A DNA stretch of 64,000 bases, taken from assembly GCA_037157565.1 (NCBI GenBank), contig JAZHRO010000013.1, forward strand, positions 74,517,501 to 74,581,500, written 5' to 3'. The translations under genes were made by a program, and so were the position numbers. The number at the start of each line of letters is the position of its first letter. Position 1 is the stretch's first letter. Shown here piece after piece: positions 46,480-58,711 of the stretch. This DNA is from Thalassia testudinum. Lineage: Eukaryota > Streptophyta > Magnoliopsida > Alismatales > Hydrocharitaceae. The notes beneath the pieces were generated by a model. The model did no database searches, had not been told where the DNA came from, and was given only the letters and a program-made list of their open reading frames with translations.

Positions 46480-47895
46480 GTAGTAGAATAGTATGAACCT
46501 TATTATGTATATATATTCTTGTTAGGTCTTTTTTAGTGACTTATATATCCGTCACTGTAAGTATGCATATATGTTAGTAAATATAGTTCTTTTGCCTTAA
46601 GATTATATATATTTTAGTAAGGCTCTAGCGATACTTAAATATGTTACTGTATATATAGTATATGTTACTAAAGTTATTAGTATATGTTACTATATTTAGT
46701 CCAGTATATATTAGTAATTATTTTTGTACCTATACTTAAGTATTATTTAGGATAATTGTATATAACTAACATAGAATAGTTTTTTATACCTATTTAGTTG
46801 TAAATATGTTTAAAGCATTGTAGTTAGAATTAATTGATTCTTTTGTACAAAATTAACCCATTCATTCATTCTTTGATTAATTATTCATTTTGTAAATATA
46901 ATTGACTTTTTTTTAAAATAAAAGAACATTTTTGGAACATAAAGAGTGATGTATATCAATAACTGCCTCCTAGTGAATAACATAGAATAAACTAGTAAAA
47001 ATTATGTAAATAAATAAAATAATATAACATCTGTTTGCATTGTGACAATTATACCATAACGACAACACCATTAAATCATCGTTTTTAACATGCAGATAAT
47101 TTTTGTGGTCATTCATCTTCTACATTGAATGAATATATATTTTCAACATGATGTGATGTGTCATGCTTACAAATTTGTGACAATGTTATTAGCATAGGAA
47201 AATGCTGATCAGGCATTCCATGAATTTTATCTCCATGCATTTAATTTCACGTATCCAACATGTACAAAATAAAAAGTGGCACAGACTCAAGAAAAGAAAA
47301 AAATATCAGGCATTCCACTAGAGAGCCAAGCTTAAACTAGTCACATCAACAACATTCCTTTACATGGTTGATTACATTATCCACATGGAAAACAACGATA
47401 AAATGAGAAAAGCAAATTCCATCGTCACCACTTAACTTGAAGGAACTAAACTAAAGCCTTGATCCATGACTGCAAGGGTACATTCATATGTGAACACTTG
47501 TTGATGAAGTTCAAACCAAAGACCTGGTGAATAGGGTAGTTACTCCTGCAAGAAAAAAAAACAAGATGGCCATTCCACTACTACAAAACCCAACCGTTGA
47601 ATTGCAAGACTGAAAACATGCCATAACTATGGCCTGTTTGATAGAATGGGACCATTGAGGCACAAGAGCTAGCAGAAACTCTTAATTGCAAGAAAACATT
47701 CAATTTGGTGGCATTAACATAGAGCAACCAAATTGACTACAAGCAAAGAAAACATCCATCATTACTAATCATATAAGCAAACATCCATCATATGAGCAAA
47801 GAACTCAATTGACAAAAGCAAACATCCATCACTTCTAATCATATTACTTCTAGTTTAACCCATAACAAATACATGTCCAGTGAGTAAACATCCAC
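46389..47895. other. AT-rich intergenic DNA with a TG/TA microsatellite
   Basis: Contains (TG)n(TA)n at 46447-46479 and many TATAT and TTAGTAA words (continuing the AT-rich DNA left of element I). A short loosely repeated 'aacatccatca' word lies near 47750-47830. No gene seen. Confidence 0.5.
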
Positions 47896-48388
47896 TTATA
47901 CATTTAATGCGACTTGCATGACTGTGAACATGACAAATACAAGTCCAAAACCTATCACATAGCTCTTAATAGCTTCAATTTTGTTGCCTAACATAAATTC
48001 CACAACTACAACTCTTTCCACTTGATGTTGCAGCTCTTGTAATTCTTTTTCCATTAAAGTAATCTTCTTCATTAACTTCTCTTGATGTTCCTGCATTGTA
48101 TCAATTTGATGCTGACTATCAAAGTTGCAAATGTAATGGTTGTCAACCTTTTCGAAAAATTTACATGAGTTCATTTCCTATAAAAAAAGATAACAAAAAT
48201 TGTAAAGTTGCAAATATGAACAAAATACAACAATATATTCAATACTTTATGATTGACATTTTAATATGCATTACCTGTCATCGTAGACGTCAATAAAATT
48301 TGTCTTTTACTAGATTCCTTACGAGATGTCTACAATGTTGCGTTTAATCCAAGTGGCATTTTTGTACTACTTATGATTCAGCGCTCAT
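47896..48388 (-). pseudogene. GRF-type zinc-finger protein pseudogene with C-terminal membrane segment
   Basis: The last exon (open 47896-48174) reads MNSCKFFEKVDN, then a Gln/Glu/Lys-rich coiled coil (about residues 25-60), then a hydrophobic segment (about 70-90). This is the usual tail of plant GRF zinc-finger proteins, where CKFF closes the zinc site. An AT-rich intron with GT (after ACAG) and TTTATAG acceptor separates it from an upstream exon. That exon holds KCH, then, one frame over, GLNATL-stop-TSRKESSK, the start of the GRF domain. Damage seen: a stop after MSAES, a one-base loss at CH(C)G, a stop in the domain, and a frame mismatch across the splice. The family's biochemical role is poorly known. 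It is not an LTR element gene. Confidence 0.5.
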
Positions 48389-49451
48389 TTCTTAATTTCT
48401 TGACAACCTGTAATTGAATTAAAATTAATACATACATAAATTGCTAACTTTTTAATCCCAAACCTTTTTCTACTCCTCAACAACGGACCGGAGAATAATA
48501 TGGGAAATGCTAGATTCTTGTGATTACAAAATAGGAATTACAAAAGCAAAATGACAGAATATATTGTAGTGCCAATTTACAGAATGAGAGTATTACGTTA
48601 GAGCCAAGTTTTCCTTCACTTTTCAATTTGGATAGGGGAAAATACTCGGTTCCTCCTTGAATTTGAGATGATTAGGTGATTAACCAAATAAGCAAACTAT
48701 TCAAACAATTATTAGTTAACTCACTTAAGTTCTTAGCACTATTTCATAAATGAAACTCTAGGCAATAGCCTAAGATTTTAGGGATTGACAAATCAGCAAA
48801 GCAATGAAATCACAGATAACATGTGAACATGGTAGGAGATTCACTTGTCACTGCAAGACATATAGTCTAATTGTTTATGCTTTTTCTTTTGGTAATGAAA
48901 AAAATAACATGAACATTCAACCTAGAACAAATGATTTTATTAGGTACTTTCTGATGTTGAAGAAAAAAGAAAGAAAGTGAATACCCTTATCCTCCTAAAC
49001 TAGAGGATGCTTAGTGCTCTAAAAACCTTAGAAGCGAGGATCTTATGCTACCTAAGATGGTAGTACTATAAAGATATAGGAGATCATCTTCTCAAAGAGG
49101 TGGGTAGGTCGAGGAGGAGTCTCACCTTGGGCGGTCGAGTGAATCCGAAGGAGGAGCATGATCAAGGGGGAGGCGCGGTGAGCGCTAGTTGCTTTGGAGG
49201 AGGGAGAGGCACAAATGAGGTGGAGAGGAAGGGAACACCTCGTGCGAAAGAGGAGGTGAAGGAGCTTGACGAGGGAGGCACGACCGAGGCAAGAGCACGA
49301 TGGAGAAGGAAGGGTTTGTCGGCGAGTGGGGGGGGGGGGGTGTGACCTCTGCTGTGTTGCGTTTACTCTCCACCGTGGATGTAATCCAACAGTCACAAAG
49401 GGTGGTTGCACCTAATTTCGGTGCAACTAAGCTGCACCAACCCTGAGGGTT
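48389..49451. other. Unassigned stretch upstream of the GRF pseudogene
   Basis: 48389-48960 is AT-rich. 49100-49350 is GC-richer, purine-biased on the plus strand, and ends in a 13-base G run (49328-49340). It could hold the 5' UTR and promoter of the GRF pseudogene, but no exon is demonstrable. Confidence 0.3.
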
Positions 49452-49824
49452 GGGAGCGTGCAGATGACCTGCACGTAAGTTATGTGCATGTGCAATAATA
49501 TCTCTCACAACGACTAATGTTTTGGATTGAAAATTTGGGGATTGATATTGTTTCATATGAATATGTTATGCACCAAATTTGAAGTCAATCTGACATTCCT
49601 AGCATATACATTAAAATGGGCACATTTTTTATGGACTAAATACCACGAAATTTGACCATATTAGATGTATGTGTTAGGAGTGCTGGATTGGCTTCAAATT
49701 TGGTGCATAACATGTTCATATAGAATGATCTCAAAACGTAAAATTTCAATCCAAAACATTATTCCTTGTGGGAGATATTGCTGCACCTGCACGTAACATA
49801 CGTGCAGGTCACCTACACACTCCC
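49452..49824. mobile_element. Foldback (MITE-like) element with arms of about 180 bp
   Basis: Left arm GGGAGCGTGCAGATGACCTG and right arm (read on the minus strand) GGGAGTGTGTAGGTGACCTG begin the two halves. Pairing continues through 'atgttttggattgaaa' and 'atgttatgcaccaaattt' to a centre near 49638. The arms match at roughly four of five positions by eye, with no coding potential. No convincing target duplication was found, so the superfamily is open (the GGG termini could fit Mutator-like). Confidence 0.7.
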
Positions 49825-50253
49825 TTTTCTCATATATGTGTGTGTGAGAGAGAGAGAGAGATGTATCTAGAGAACACAATACTCACAAATACTCAAATGA
49901 ACACTCATTTGTAACCATCAGATCTTTGCTACTCTTTATGAAACCATGCACTACTATAGTTGTGTAGTGATTTTACTCATCACCAAACAAAACATCTTTT
50001 TAGGAATTTTTCATTTTATGTTATATATGGATATTTCATTTTTGGAAGATTATCTTAATTCTCATAACAAATCTTCTCATAATTTGTTATTGTGCAACTT
50101 GTTTTACGTGAATTTCATGGTCTCTCTTATTTCATCTTTACATATAACACTGAGTCAAATATATGAATCAATTAATTTATGTACCACGTATCTTTTGTAT
50201 TACAAATAACATAGGATTTTTGTATTATATCTTTTAAAACAAATATTAAATCG

Positions 50254-50889
50254 ATGTTTACAATTTAACATATTTATTACAACATTGTACTATTTTGTTA
50301 CAAATTATGTTTCAGTTGTTACAACTGCAATGCATATTTGTTACAAATATTCTTATTTGACATTACAACGCATGTACTTTGCTATTACATTGAAAATTTG
50401 TTTCTAACACTTATGATACATTATTTTGAATGAACGAATGATGAGATTCATTGGATGCTCATAAATCGATATTTCTAGTGTATTATATCTTTATGTCCTA
50501 CTATAACCTCTGAAATACATTACCTCTTTTAATACGTTGATATGGTTGTATTAAAAGATTTTGGTACAATACATAATACATTAGTTGTCATCAATATTTT
50601 ATGATTATCCTTTGGTGTGTTATATTATATGTCATATTTTATATTACAAACTCATATTTATTATTTATTTGTCTTAACCATTAATGTTTACAATTTAATA
50701 TACTTGTTAGAACATTGCTACTATTTCGTCACAAATCATGTTCCAGCTGACATAACTGCAATACTTATTCATTACAAATGTTCTTATTTGATAATATAGT
50801 ACATGTACTTTGCTGTTACAATATAAATTTATTTTTAACACGTATGATATATTATTTTTTACGAACAAAATAAATGATGATATTCATGG
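50254..50889 (+). repeat. Diverged direct repeat, two copies about 430 bp apart
   Basis: The copies 50254-50455 and 50684-50889 share ATGTTTACAATTTAA, 'cattg..actattt.gt.acaaat', 'catgtactttgct' and the closing 'aatgatga.attcat.gg'. The 'ttacaa' word recurs inside each copy. Confidence 0.6.
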
Positions 50890-51299
50890 GATATTTTTTG
50901 GTTAGTTGCATTATATAACATCAAATTATTGCAATCACGAGTTTTTCTATATTTGAATCTTATATTACAGTATTCATTTTGGTAATTAAATCACTATTTA
51001 TTTATAATATATATGATTTGATTAGATTTAACTATGTCATTCTTTTTAGGAATTATTTTATTTTAAATGACATACAAGCCTTTTTTGGGCAACATATTTC
51101 ATTTTCGCTATAATGCAAAATCGCCGTTATTACATTTGATGGTTTTGCTTAGGTTTGTAGGATTTTAATTTAATGATCACTATCTTATACTCATATGTAT
51201 ATTCTTCAGTATAATGCTCTCTGGATAGAGCCCTTAAACACACACGTATTTTACAATGCGCGACCTCTACTTATGCCCCCATTCAAAAATGAAAGTAAA

Positions 51300-51640
51300 A
51301 TACACACGTTTAAAATCAAAATTCACCGGTTGAAAATTAAGATCAACCATTGAAAATTGAAATATATCGATTGAAAGTCAAAATCTATGTCTGGAAATCA
51401 AATAGACAGGTTGGAAACTAAAACATATTAGTTGAAAATGATTGTTTATTAGTTGAAAATGGTTTTTCAATAGTTGAAAATGAAAACATACCCATGTGTT
51501 TTACCTTTCAACTGGTATTAGTTCAAAATAATTTTTCACTAGTTGAAATTGAAAATCAAGAAACACCGATTAAAATGAAAAATCACTTTTCCCTTGGAAA
51601 ATAAATTTCCACCTATAAAACTGATTTCCACTAGTGAAAA
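51300..51640. repeat. Degenerate short tandem array (unit near 'agttgaaaatgaaa')
   Basis: At least a dozen loose copies of (A/T)GTTGAAA(A/G)T with A-rich spacers of 10-20 bases. Too diverged for a fixed period. Confidence 0.55.
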
Positions 51641-51827
51641 ATCAAAATACATTGAATGAAATCATGTTGAAATGTTCATCTTCGATTTCCCAAACTCCAT
51701 GGGGATGCAAGGCAAAAGTCTCCACACTCTTCCCATTAGTATGGAGGTTGTTAACTCAGTTGAGTGAAGTGGTCATAATAGATAATCAAAACCTTGACTT
51801 CCCGATAATAAACATTCAATTTGCTGA

Positions 51828-54368
51828 TGTAGAAGCCCGTCCCACTTTTAGCCTTTAAGACGTTTGGAGTCTCAGTCAGATGTCTGGACCCTTTCCCAGA
51901 CGTCTGAAAATGAAATTTTCATACGCACTCTGCACTCTGCGCGTGGGCGACACGCAGAACATCTTCTTTCTCTCTCTCCTTTCCTCCCTTCCTACCCGAA
52001 CCCTAAACCCCAGCCATCTATAAAAGCCCCCCTCCCCTCCTCTCCTCCCCACTCCACACACCACCACCTCCACCTTCAGAGCTACGGGAGTAATGAGAGG
52101 AGGCGGGCGAGAAGGAGAGTGCGGGAGGAGGAGGAGGAGGCTGAGGTCGAAGAGCTTCGGTGGAAGCTCGGCGGAGCTCGCATGACCATCGTGGGCGCGT
52201 GCGGGAGGAGAGATTCCGGAGAGGCGGCCTCGACCATCTGCAACGGCTGGAGCTGCGGCAGAGCGAGGACGAGCGCGACGGAGAGCGTTGGGAGTGGGTT
52301 CTGGTACTGGAAATTTTCCAGTATCAAACGTCTGGAGTGGAGTCCAGACGGTTGGCAGAGCATCTGGACGTCTGGAGTTAAGACCAGACGTCTGAAAGCT
52401 CATTTATCGTGAAGGTACGTTCTTTTCGCGGTTACGGCCATGCAGGCCTCACCACAAAAGTGGTTGTCGGACCTGATTTGGTGGCTCCGACTGTCGTACG
52501 TAAGAGTAGCCTTGGGAAGGAGCGTGGAACACTCTCCCACACACTTTCGGACGTCTGATCAGATCACCAAACGTCCGAAGGTGCTTCCAAACAACCGGAG
52601 GCGTGGTCCAACATTTAGAACTTCCTTCAGATGATTGCAGAGGAGGCCTGGACGTCTGAGGACACCGCAGGGACTTGAGGTAAGGTTCTTGTATCTTTTA
52701 AGACATCTGGACTTATTCCTAGATGTCTGATTTTGGACAGTAGACACGTTTTTGACCCGTTTAGGGATCGATCGTGATCCGATTTACGCAAATAAAGTAC
52801 CTATAGTTTCCTTGTGAGTTTCTCTACGTACTAGAGACCTTTGTACATTGTTCTGAACCTTCCTTTTGTGATGTATTCTCTGATATAGGGTTTCAGCCTA
52901 CTACGTGTTTGGGGCTCGCAGAGACACATGGGTCTGCGGTTTGAGCCCCCAATACTCCCGAACTGTCTGGTAGAGTGGTTTAATGCTTTTAATGATATTC
53001 AGATAAGCATGTGTTGTAGAATTAACTAACTAGAACCCTAGGATATAGAAATGAATGTATCGTTTGGTACTTATATGCAAAATTGAGATAAACAACTAGC
53101 AATTGCCTGTAAAATAATTGTGGATTTCCTATTAGAATACGAGCTGCATGTATTTTATAACCAATTGCCTGTGAAATTACCAGTGGCATGTATTGAATTA
53201 TGGAAACACGAGTTTCCTGCATATAAATGAGAACTGAATTGTGAATGGTGGAATCTGGATTGAAATAAATGTGATGAATATGAGCATGAACCCTACGAGA
53301 AATTAAGAGTAGAACTCCTGTGGCTAGTTGGAAACCTGGAATGTAAACGGAAAGTGTACTGGCCTTTTAGTACGTGGTACCAAGAAGAGCGACTGTCCCC
53401 TTTTCGTGTAGAGCGGAGCTAGTCGCCCTTGGGTTGAGACTCGGGGTTAGGATTGGCCACTCTACACCGACTCCTGTTGGCCCTCGTGTACACGGTACCA
53501 AGGCGAGCTACTAGTGTAGGGAGGGAGCTAGCCACCCCACGGGGCCAGGGGTTCAGCTAGCCACCTTACACTGACTTGTTAGGCCCTCTGGGCAAACCGG
53601 GGTAGTCAGACGAGGGTGCGCGGACTGTGGAGGGGCGAGACCCCTATTTGATTCTGAGGGGTGAGACTCCCGTTCTGAGAGGGCAAGGCCCTATACTATT
53701 TCGTGCTGTACTTTGAGCATACCTGCTAGCGGAAACGACTGACCGCGTGTCAGTGCGAGGTATCTACCCGTGTGCTTATCACGCATGCCGTAGTCACCGC
53801 TACGTCTTGATAGTGATCTCGGGGTGGTTGACTGGGTGTACGATTACCACGGGGGACTCTCTCAGCCAGGAGAGCACCACGTATACCTTCTACTCTCCGG
53901 AAAAGACTGCAATCAAGATCATTCCCACGAGGAACATGTAAGATCAAGAATATCTGGATATTGAGAAAAATGGGTAAAAAGGAAATACACATAAAACAAA
54001 ATAAATAGAAAAGAGAATTAAACTTGTTGCTTTTACTGTTTTAGATAGTATAGATACCACTCTACTCAGCGTTCACTGACTCTGTCTTTTCATGACACTG
54101 TTCAGGACCAGGAGTTGAGCAGTCCGAGCATCCGGCTATGGAGGGTGCTAGGCCTAATCAAGCCCAGCCCTAGTTTGCAGCACTTTTTTGTTGTTTCCCT
54201 TACTATTGTAGTAAGTATCAGACTTTTAGTTACTGTTGTCTCTACTGTTACTTTAGTTTCCGTTATTCTGTTGTTGTGGTGGTATGTAATGGAATAACAG
54301 CTTTACTTTCCTTTACTTCTTGTACATTTTTACTGCTTAGTTGTATTGCATAAGTGAATGTGGTTTAC
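51828..54368 (+). repeat. LTR L, Tekay/Del-type chromovirus family, cut by element K
   Basis: Starts TGTAGAAGCCCG and follows solo LTR C to GTGAATGTGGTTTACT. There C continues for about another 120 bases but L is interrupted by the TG of K's LTR. It has no adjacent internal domain on the left. The last bases TTACT are the expected target duplication of K. The TATA box at 52019-52025 is kept. Confidence 0.8.
52019..52025 (+). promoter_or_regulatory. TATA box in LTR L
   Basis: TATAAAA in the context CCATCTATAAAAGCCCC, same position as in LTR C. Confidence 0.5.
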
Positions 54369-56237
54369 TGTTACGACCCAGTTTCCGAATCTCTAGAGGA
54401 CACGAGACCGGACCGACTCGACTGATCCCAAGACCCAGTCGTCCAACGAGGAAGTAACCAAAAGCAGTAAAAATAAACCACATTCACCATGCAAGTAACT
54501 AACAGTAACAAAAGTACAGCAGTAAAGAATTAAACTACTACAGTACACACCACCTCAACAGTAGAGAATTTAAACATGCACAGCAATAGAAAGTTTACAA
54601 TGAAAGAGTACAAAAGTGTAACAAATTACTCACTACAACGGAACGGGTACAACAAAAAGTACAACTACTGGGCTCTACTAGGCCCAGCACCCTCTGCAAC
54701 TATAGGCTCTGGCTGCTCAACACCTGGACTTGAAAAAGGTTATGAGTACACGAAATCAGTGAACGCCAAGTAGAGTAGCAACCAGCTAACTAAAAACAGT
54801 AAAGGTGGACAAGTAGATGTTGTTTTCAATTTCTTTTTTTCTTTATTTAACTAATTATTCTTTCTTTCATCACTTGGTTTAGTTATCATGACTTTTTCTT
54901 GATCTCGACTGTTCCTCGTGGGAACGATCTTGATTGCAGTCTTTTCTGAAAAGTAGAAGTAGCACGTGGTTCTCTCCTAGCCGAGAGAGTACCTTGTGGT
55001 GGTCCTACACTCAGTCAACCACCCCAAGGTCGCTGACAGACATAACGGTGACTACGACACACGCGATAAGCGCACAGGTAGCTACCCTGCACTAGTACGC
55101 GGTTAGTCATTTCCGTTAACGGGTGCGCCCGAAGCACAGCACAGAACCAGTATAGGGCATAGCCCTCTCAGTAACAGGGGTCTAGCCCCTAAGAACCAAA
55201 CAGGGGTCTCACCCCTTCACAGTCCGCGCACCCTCGCTTGATTACCCTGGTTTGCCCGGTGGGCCTAACAAGTCAGTGTAGGATGGCTAGCAGAACCTCG
55301 GGCCCCATGGGGTGGTTAGCTCTCTCCCTACACTAGTAGCTCTCCCTGGTACTGTGTACGCGAGGGCCAAAGAGTCGGTACAAAGTGGCCAGTCCTAACC
55401 TTGGGTCCCAACCCTAGGGCGACTAGCTCCGCTCTGCACTAAATAGGGAGACAGTCACTCTCCTTGGTACTCCGTACTCAAGGGTCAGCTCACTTCCCCA
55501 TTCACATTTCCAATTCTATTCCATTTATTTTCAGGAGCTCTATTCCTAATTCCTCGTAGGGTTCATGCTCATGTTTCTCAGGCCAAGCCATACTAGGTTT
55601 CATCATTTCTCTTTCCATTTCATATACAGGCAGCTTGTATTTAATTGCAACAACAGGAACATACATGCAACAGTTGCTAACAACAGTACTTTACATTCCA
55701 CAGGCAGCTGTTATCCAATTACAGGCAATTTTTATTATTTCATTTAACTATCCAAGACTGCAATTCATGCATTCAATATAATTATTTCAGTGTTTCTAGC
55801 CCTAGGATTCATGCCATACCCTAGGATATAACATTCAATCTAGTGTTTCTAGTCCTAGGATTCATGCCATACCCTAGGATCTAACATTCATTCCAGATAT
55901 GCATTCATGTTTGTAATTAACCTTGGGGAAGCCACTCTACCCGTGAAACCTAGAGTAATGGGGGCTTGATCGGCAGGTCCACGTGCCTCCGCAACCCCCA
56001 AATCTGCAACAGAACGAGATCCTAACACAAGGATCAACCACAAGAAACCACTTAGAACATGATAAAAGCATTCCAACAAGTAGAGGAACTTATACGAAGA
56101 AGAACAGAATCTTAATTGCGAAAATCGGACCTCAAACGGACCCTAAACAGGTCAAAAATGATAATCCTGACTTAAATTAGACGACTGGAACACCTTCCAG
56201 ACGTCTTAAAACAAGTCCAGAATCATACCTCACTCTG
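54369..56237 (-). repeat. 3' LTR of element K, distal part
   Basis: Starts TGTTACGACCC on the plus strand and follows LTR H to the point matching about 12265 of LTR C, where element J's LTR begins. The remainder of this LTR resumes at 59813. Confidence 0.85.
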
Positions 56238-56788
56238 TGATAACACTGCACATGGGGGTGATAATTCTGTTAAATAGGGCCCATTTTAATAATAAAAGGC
56301 ACAACATAAGTAGAATGGGAGCATTGCATGCATCATATACCTAGCTTCCTTATAAAACTGTATTAATGGCCATTTGTGTAAGCACTTGTCAAAGCAGGCC
56401 TCAGATGAGCAATCGGACCGCACGGATGGATTCAGAACAACAAACGGAGTCCAACGGACTCAAGATCGGCCAAATCCGACATTCGGAGCTCCTACAATGG
56501 GCCCAAGAAGTTTTGACCGTTGATCTGACAGTTGATCTGATGATCAACGGCCCTCGTTGTGCCACGTCGCCCCCCGCTCACCACGCGCCGCTTCTTCCTT
56601 CAGCTGGGATCAAATCTCGGCCGTCGATCTTCTATCGGATGGTCGAGAACTGCGCGCCTGCTGCTATCACTGCGACAAAGTAGCGGGCGTGGCGCAGCAG
56701 TTTGCACGCACTCCCGCATGCACGCGATGCGGGTTCGAGCCGCGCAGTGCGAGAAATTGAAGACGAAGAGGCGCGCGGCAAAATTGAG
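56238..56788 (+). repeat. Partial LTR of element J
   Basis: Matches the first 40 percent of the element I LTR, including the tRNA-like boxes TGGCGCAGCAG (56690-56700) and GGGTTCGAGCC (56731-56741). It stops before the TATA region. Confidence 0.8.
56690..56741 (+). ncRNA. tRNA-like A/B box pair in the J LTR
   Basis: TGGCGCAGCAG and GGGTTCGAGCC both fit plant Pol III A and B box consensus closely, 41 bases apart. No intact cloverleaf, so not called a tRNA gene. Confidence 0.5.
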
Positions 56789-57226
56789 CCTAGGCAGGAC
56801 TAAGTTAAGTCTCGAAAGGTGAGGTTTTGTTCGCTGGGCACTTGGCTTTCATTCCCTTGGTAGAATCTGGTGACTAGGCTGCAGTGCAGTGTCAAACGAC
56901 CGCGGTTGTGGGGTCTACGGAACCAGAGGCACAAGACAAAGGAAGAACCTTCCCTGCAATCCCCTCGTAATCAACCTGGCCAGATTAGCCTTGGGAAGGG
57001 GAGTCCAGTGCTTACGGACTTAATCACCCTTTGTGAGATTTCTAGGTCTCCTAAGGAATACACCATAAGGACTAGGCTTGTTTGCTTGATTGAAACACAT
57101 TTCTCGCATCTGTCGCTCTCTGCATCCCCTCCTGTTCTTCTCTAGTGTATGCACGGGAGACACTCACTGCATCTCGGGTTGTTTGTTTTGGGATAGGAAT
57201 CTAGGCGACATGATTCTGTTAGAAAC
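56789..57226 (+). other. Leader of element J (5' truncated)
   Basis: Matches 43781-44220 of element I. It holds the shared leader block at 56893-56949. Confidence 0.7.
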
Positions 57227-58711
57227 ATGGCTGAACCTAGGGTAGATGAGGCTAAAGATCAACCCCCACCAGACACAATGGCTATCATCCAAGCCCAAAT
57301 TAATGCAAACCACCGGCTTCAGCAACAACAAATCCACACCATCATACAAGCCATACACCGGTTACAGAACCCACAAGAACAACCACCACCACCTTTCCAA
57401 GGCGCACAAGAGCAACCACCACTCGATGTACCACCATTTCAGGATCAGCCGAGGCCCCTCCGCAATTTCTATAATCCCTCCGCTATTAGAGTCGAGCCAC
57501 ACTTTAGGATCCCTGAAGGGGGAGATGATTTTGAGCTGAAACCGAATGTCTTAAGTTTGATCCAGAGCCACTTGCATGGAAGCTCAAATGAGGACCCCTT
57601 CCAGCACCTAGAGGATCTTGACCGCATAGCACGAACTGTTAAACCTAGGAACATTAGCATTGACATTGTTCTAATCAAGATGTTTCCCTTCTCATTAAGA
57701 GACAAGGCTTCTCATTGGCTTAGAACCCTAGGTAGACCCATCACCACCTGGGAAAAATTGAGGCATGCATTTTTAAAGAAATTCTTCCCCATAGGAAAGA
57801 CCAATGCCCTCAGAAGAGCTATTACTACCTTCACACTCCAGGGTGGGGAACAGTTCCATGAGGCTATCCTAGTCCATGGAACAACCCCGACCACGTTCCA
57901 GGGAGGGACCTTTGCTCCCTCAACCCTTGATTACTCTCTTCCCTCTCCATCAACATCGGCTATCCTTGAAGATGTGCAAGCTGTCCAAGGTTATGCGAAA
58001 CCTGACCCTTTCTCCAACACTTACAACACTGGTGGGCGTAACCATCCCAACTTTGGTGGGACAAACCAGAAACCATCGCAAATCCAAAACCAGCCCAGGC
58101 CAAACCAGCAGCCACACTTGCCCTCCTATCAGCAAGGACCACCAGTTAGACCCCAATATAATCAGAATAGGGCAACCCCTCCCCCACAAAACCAGATGGA
58201 CACCCTAATAAAGATGATGGCTGACATGAACCTGAAACATCAGGAGGAAATGGCCTTGGTAAAGGGACAGTTAAGCCAACTCTTAGACTGTAAACAACAA
58301 GTATCCCTACCGTCCCAACCACAACCGAACCTGCGAAACATAATTAACAGAGGCCCTAATTCGCAAGGGTTCCAAGGCAATCCCGGGCAGGGTCACATGG
58401 TCCAGCCAGCCCCACAAACACCCGCTGGGTTTGGTGCTTCTTTGTCCTCGTCTTCTCAAGGATCAACCCATGGCCCCAATGCCTCTGCGAATGCGGTGAC
58501 CTTGAGAAGCGGCACAAAAACCCAGGATCCCAAATGGCCGACTCTCCCCGAGACTTCACCCGCTGAAATACCCGACTCAGAAGAGGCACCAACCAAGGAC
58601 CCAGAACTGATCCACATTCAGACACCCTACCTTGAGGCCTTGGAAACAATCAAGAAAAAGAAGAATGTTGTGGAAACTGAGGAGCTTTTGGAGATCTTTA
58701 AGCAAGTATAG
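57227..58711 (+). pseudogene. Element J gag, open for 494 codons but with an internal in-frame deletion
   Basis: Starts MAEPRVDEAK just after the conserved leader. The N-terminus is rich in Gln and Pro, followed by the capsid block (MFPFSLRDKASHWLRTL, LKKFFPIGKT). After GEQFHEA the sequence jumps to TTFQGGTFAPS; compared with element I about 430-450 bases are missing yet the frame is kept. The lost part is the second half of the capsid domain (KCPHH..., NEFF-type blocks). The frame ends at TAG where element I has CAG (EIFKQVQIN). It is not a functional gag in spite of its length. Confidence 0.85.

Larger units (their letters stand above)
49825..51827. other. AT-rich intergenic DNA with diverged repeats
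   Basis: Contains a GT/GA microsatellite (49837-49861), two diverged direct copies of about 200 bp (50254-50455 and 50684-50889), and a degenerate GTTGAAAAT-type array (51300-51640). No gene seen; the short ORFs are AT-rich noise. Confidence 0.45.
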
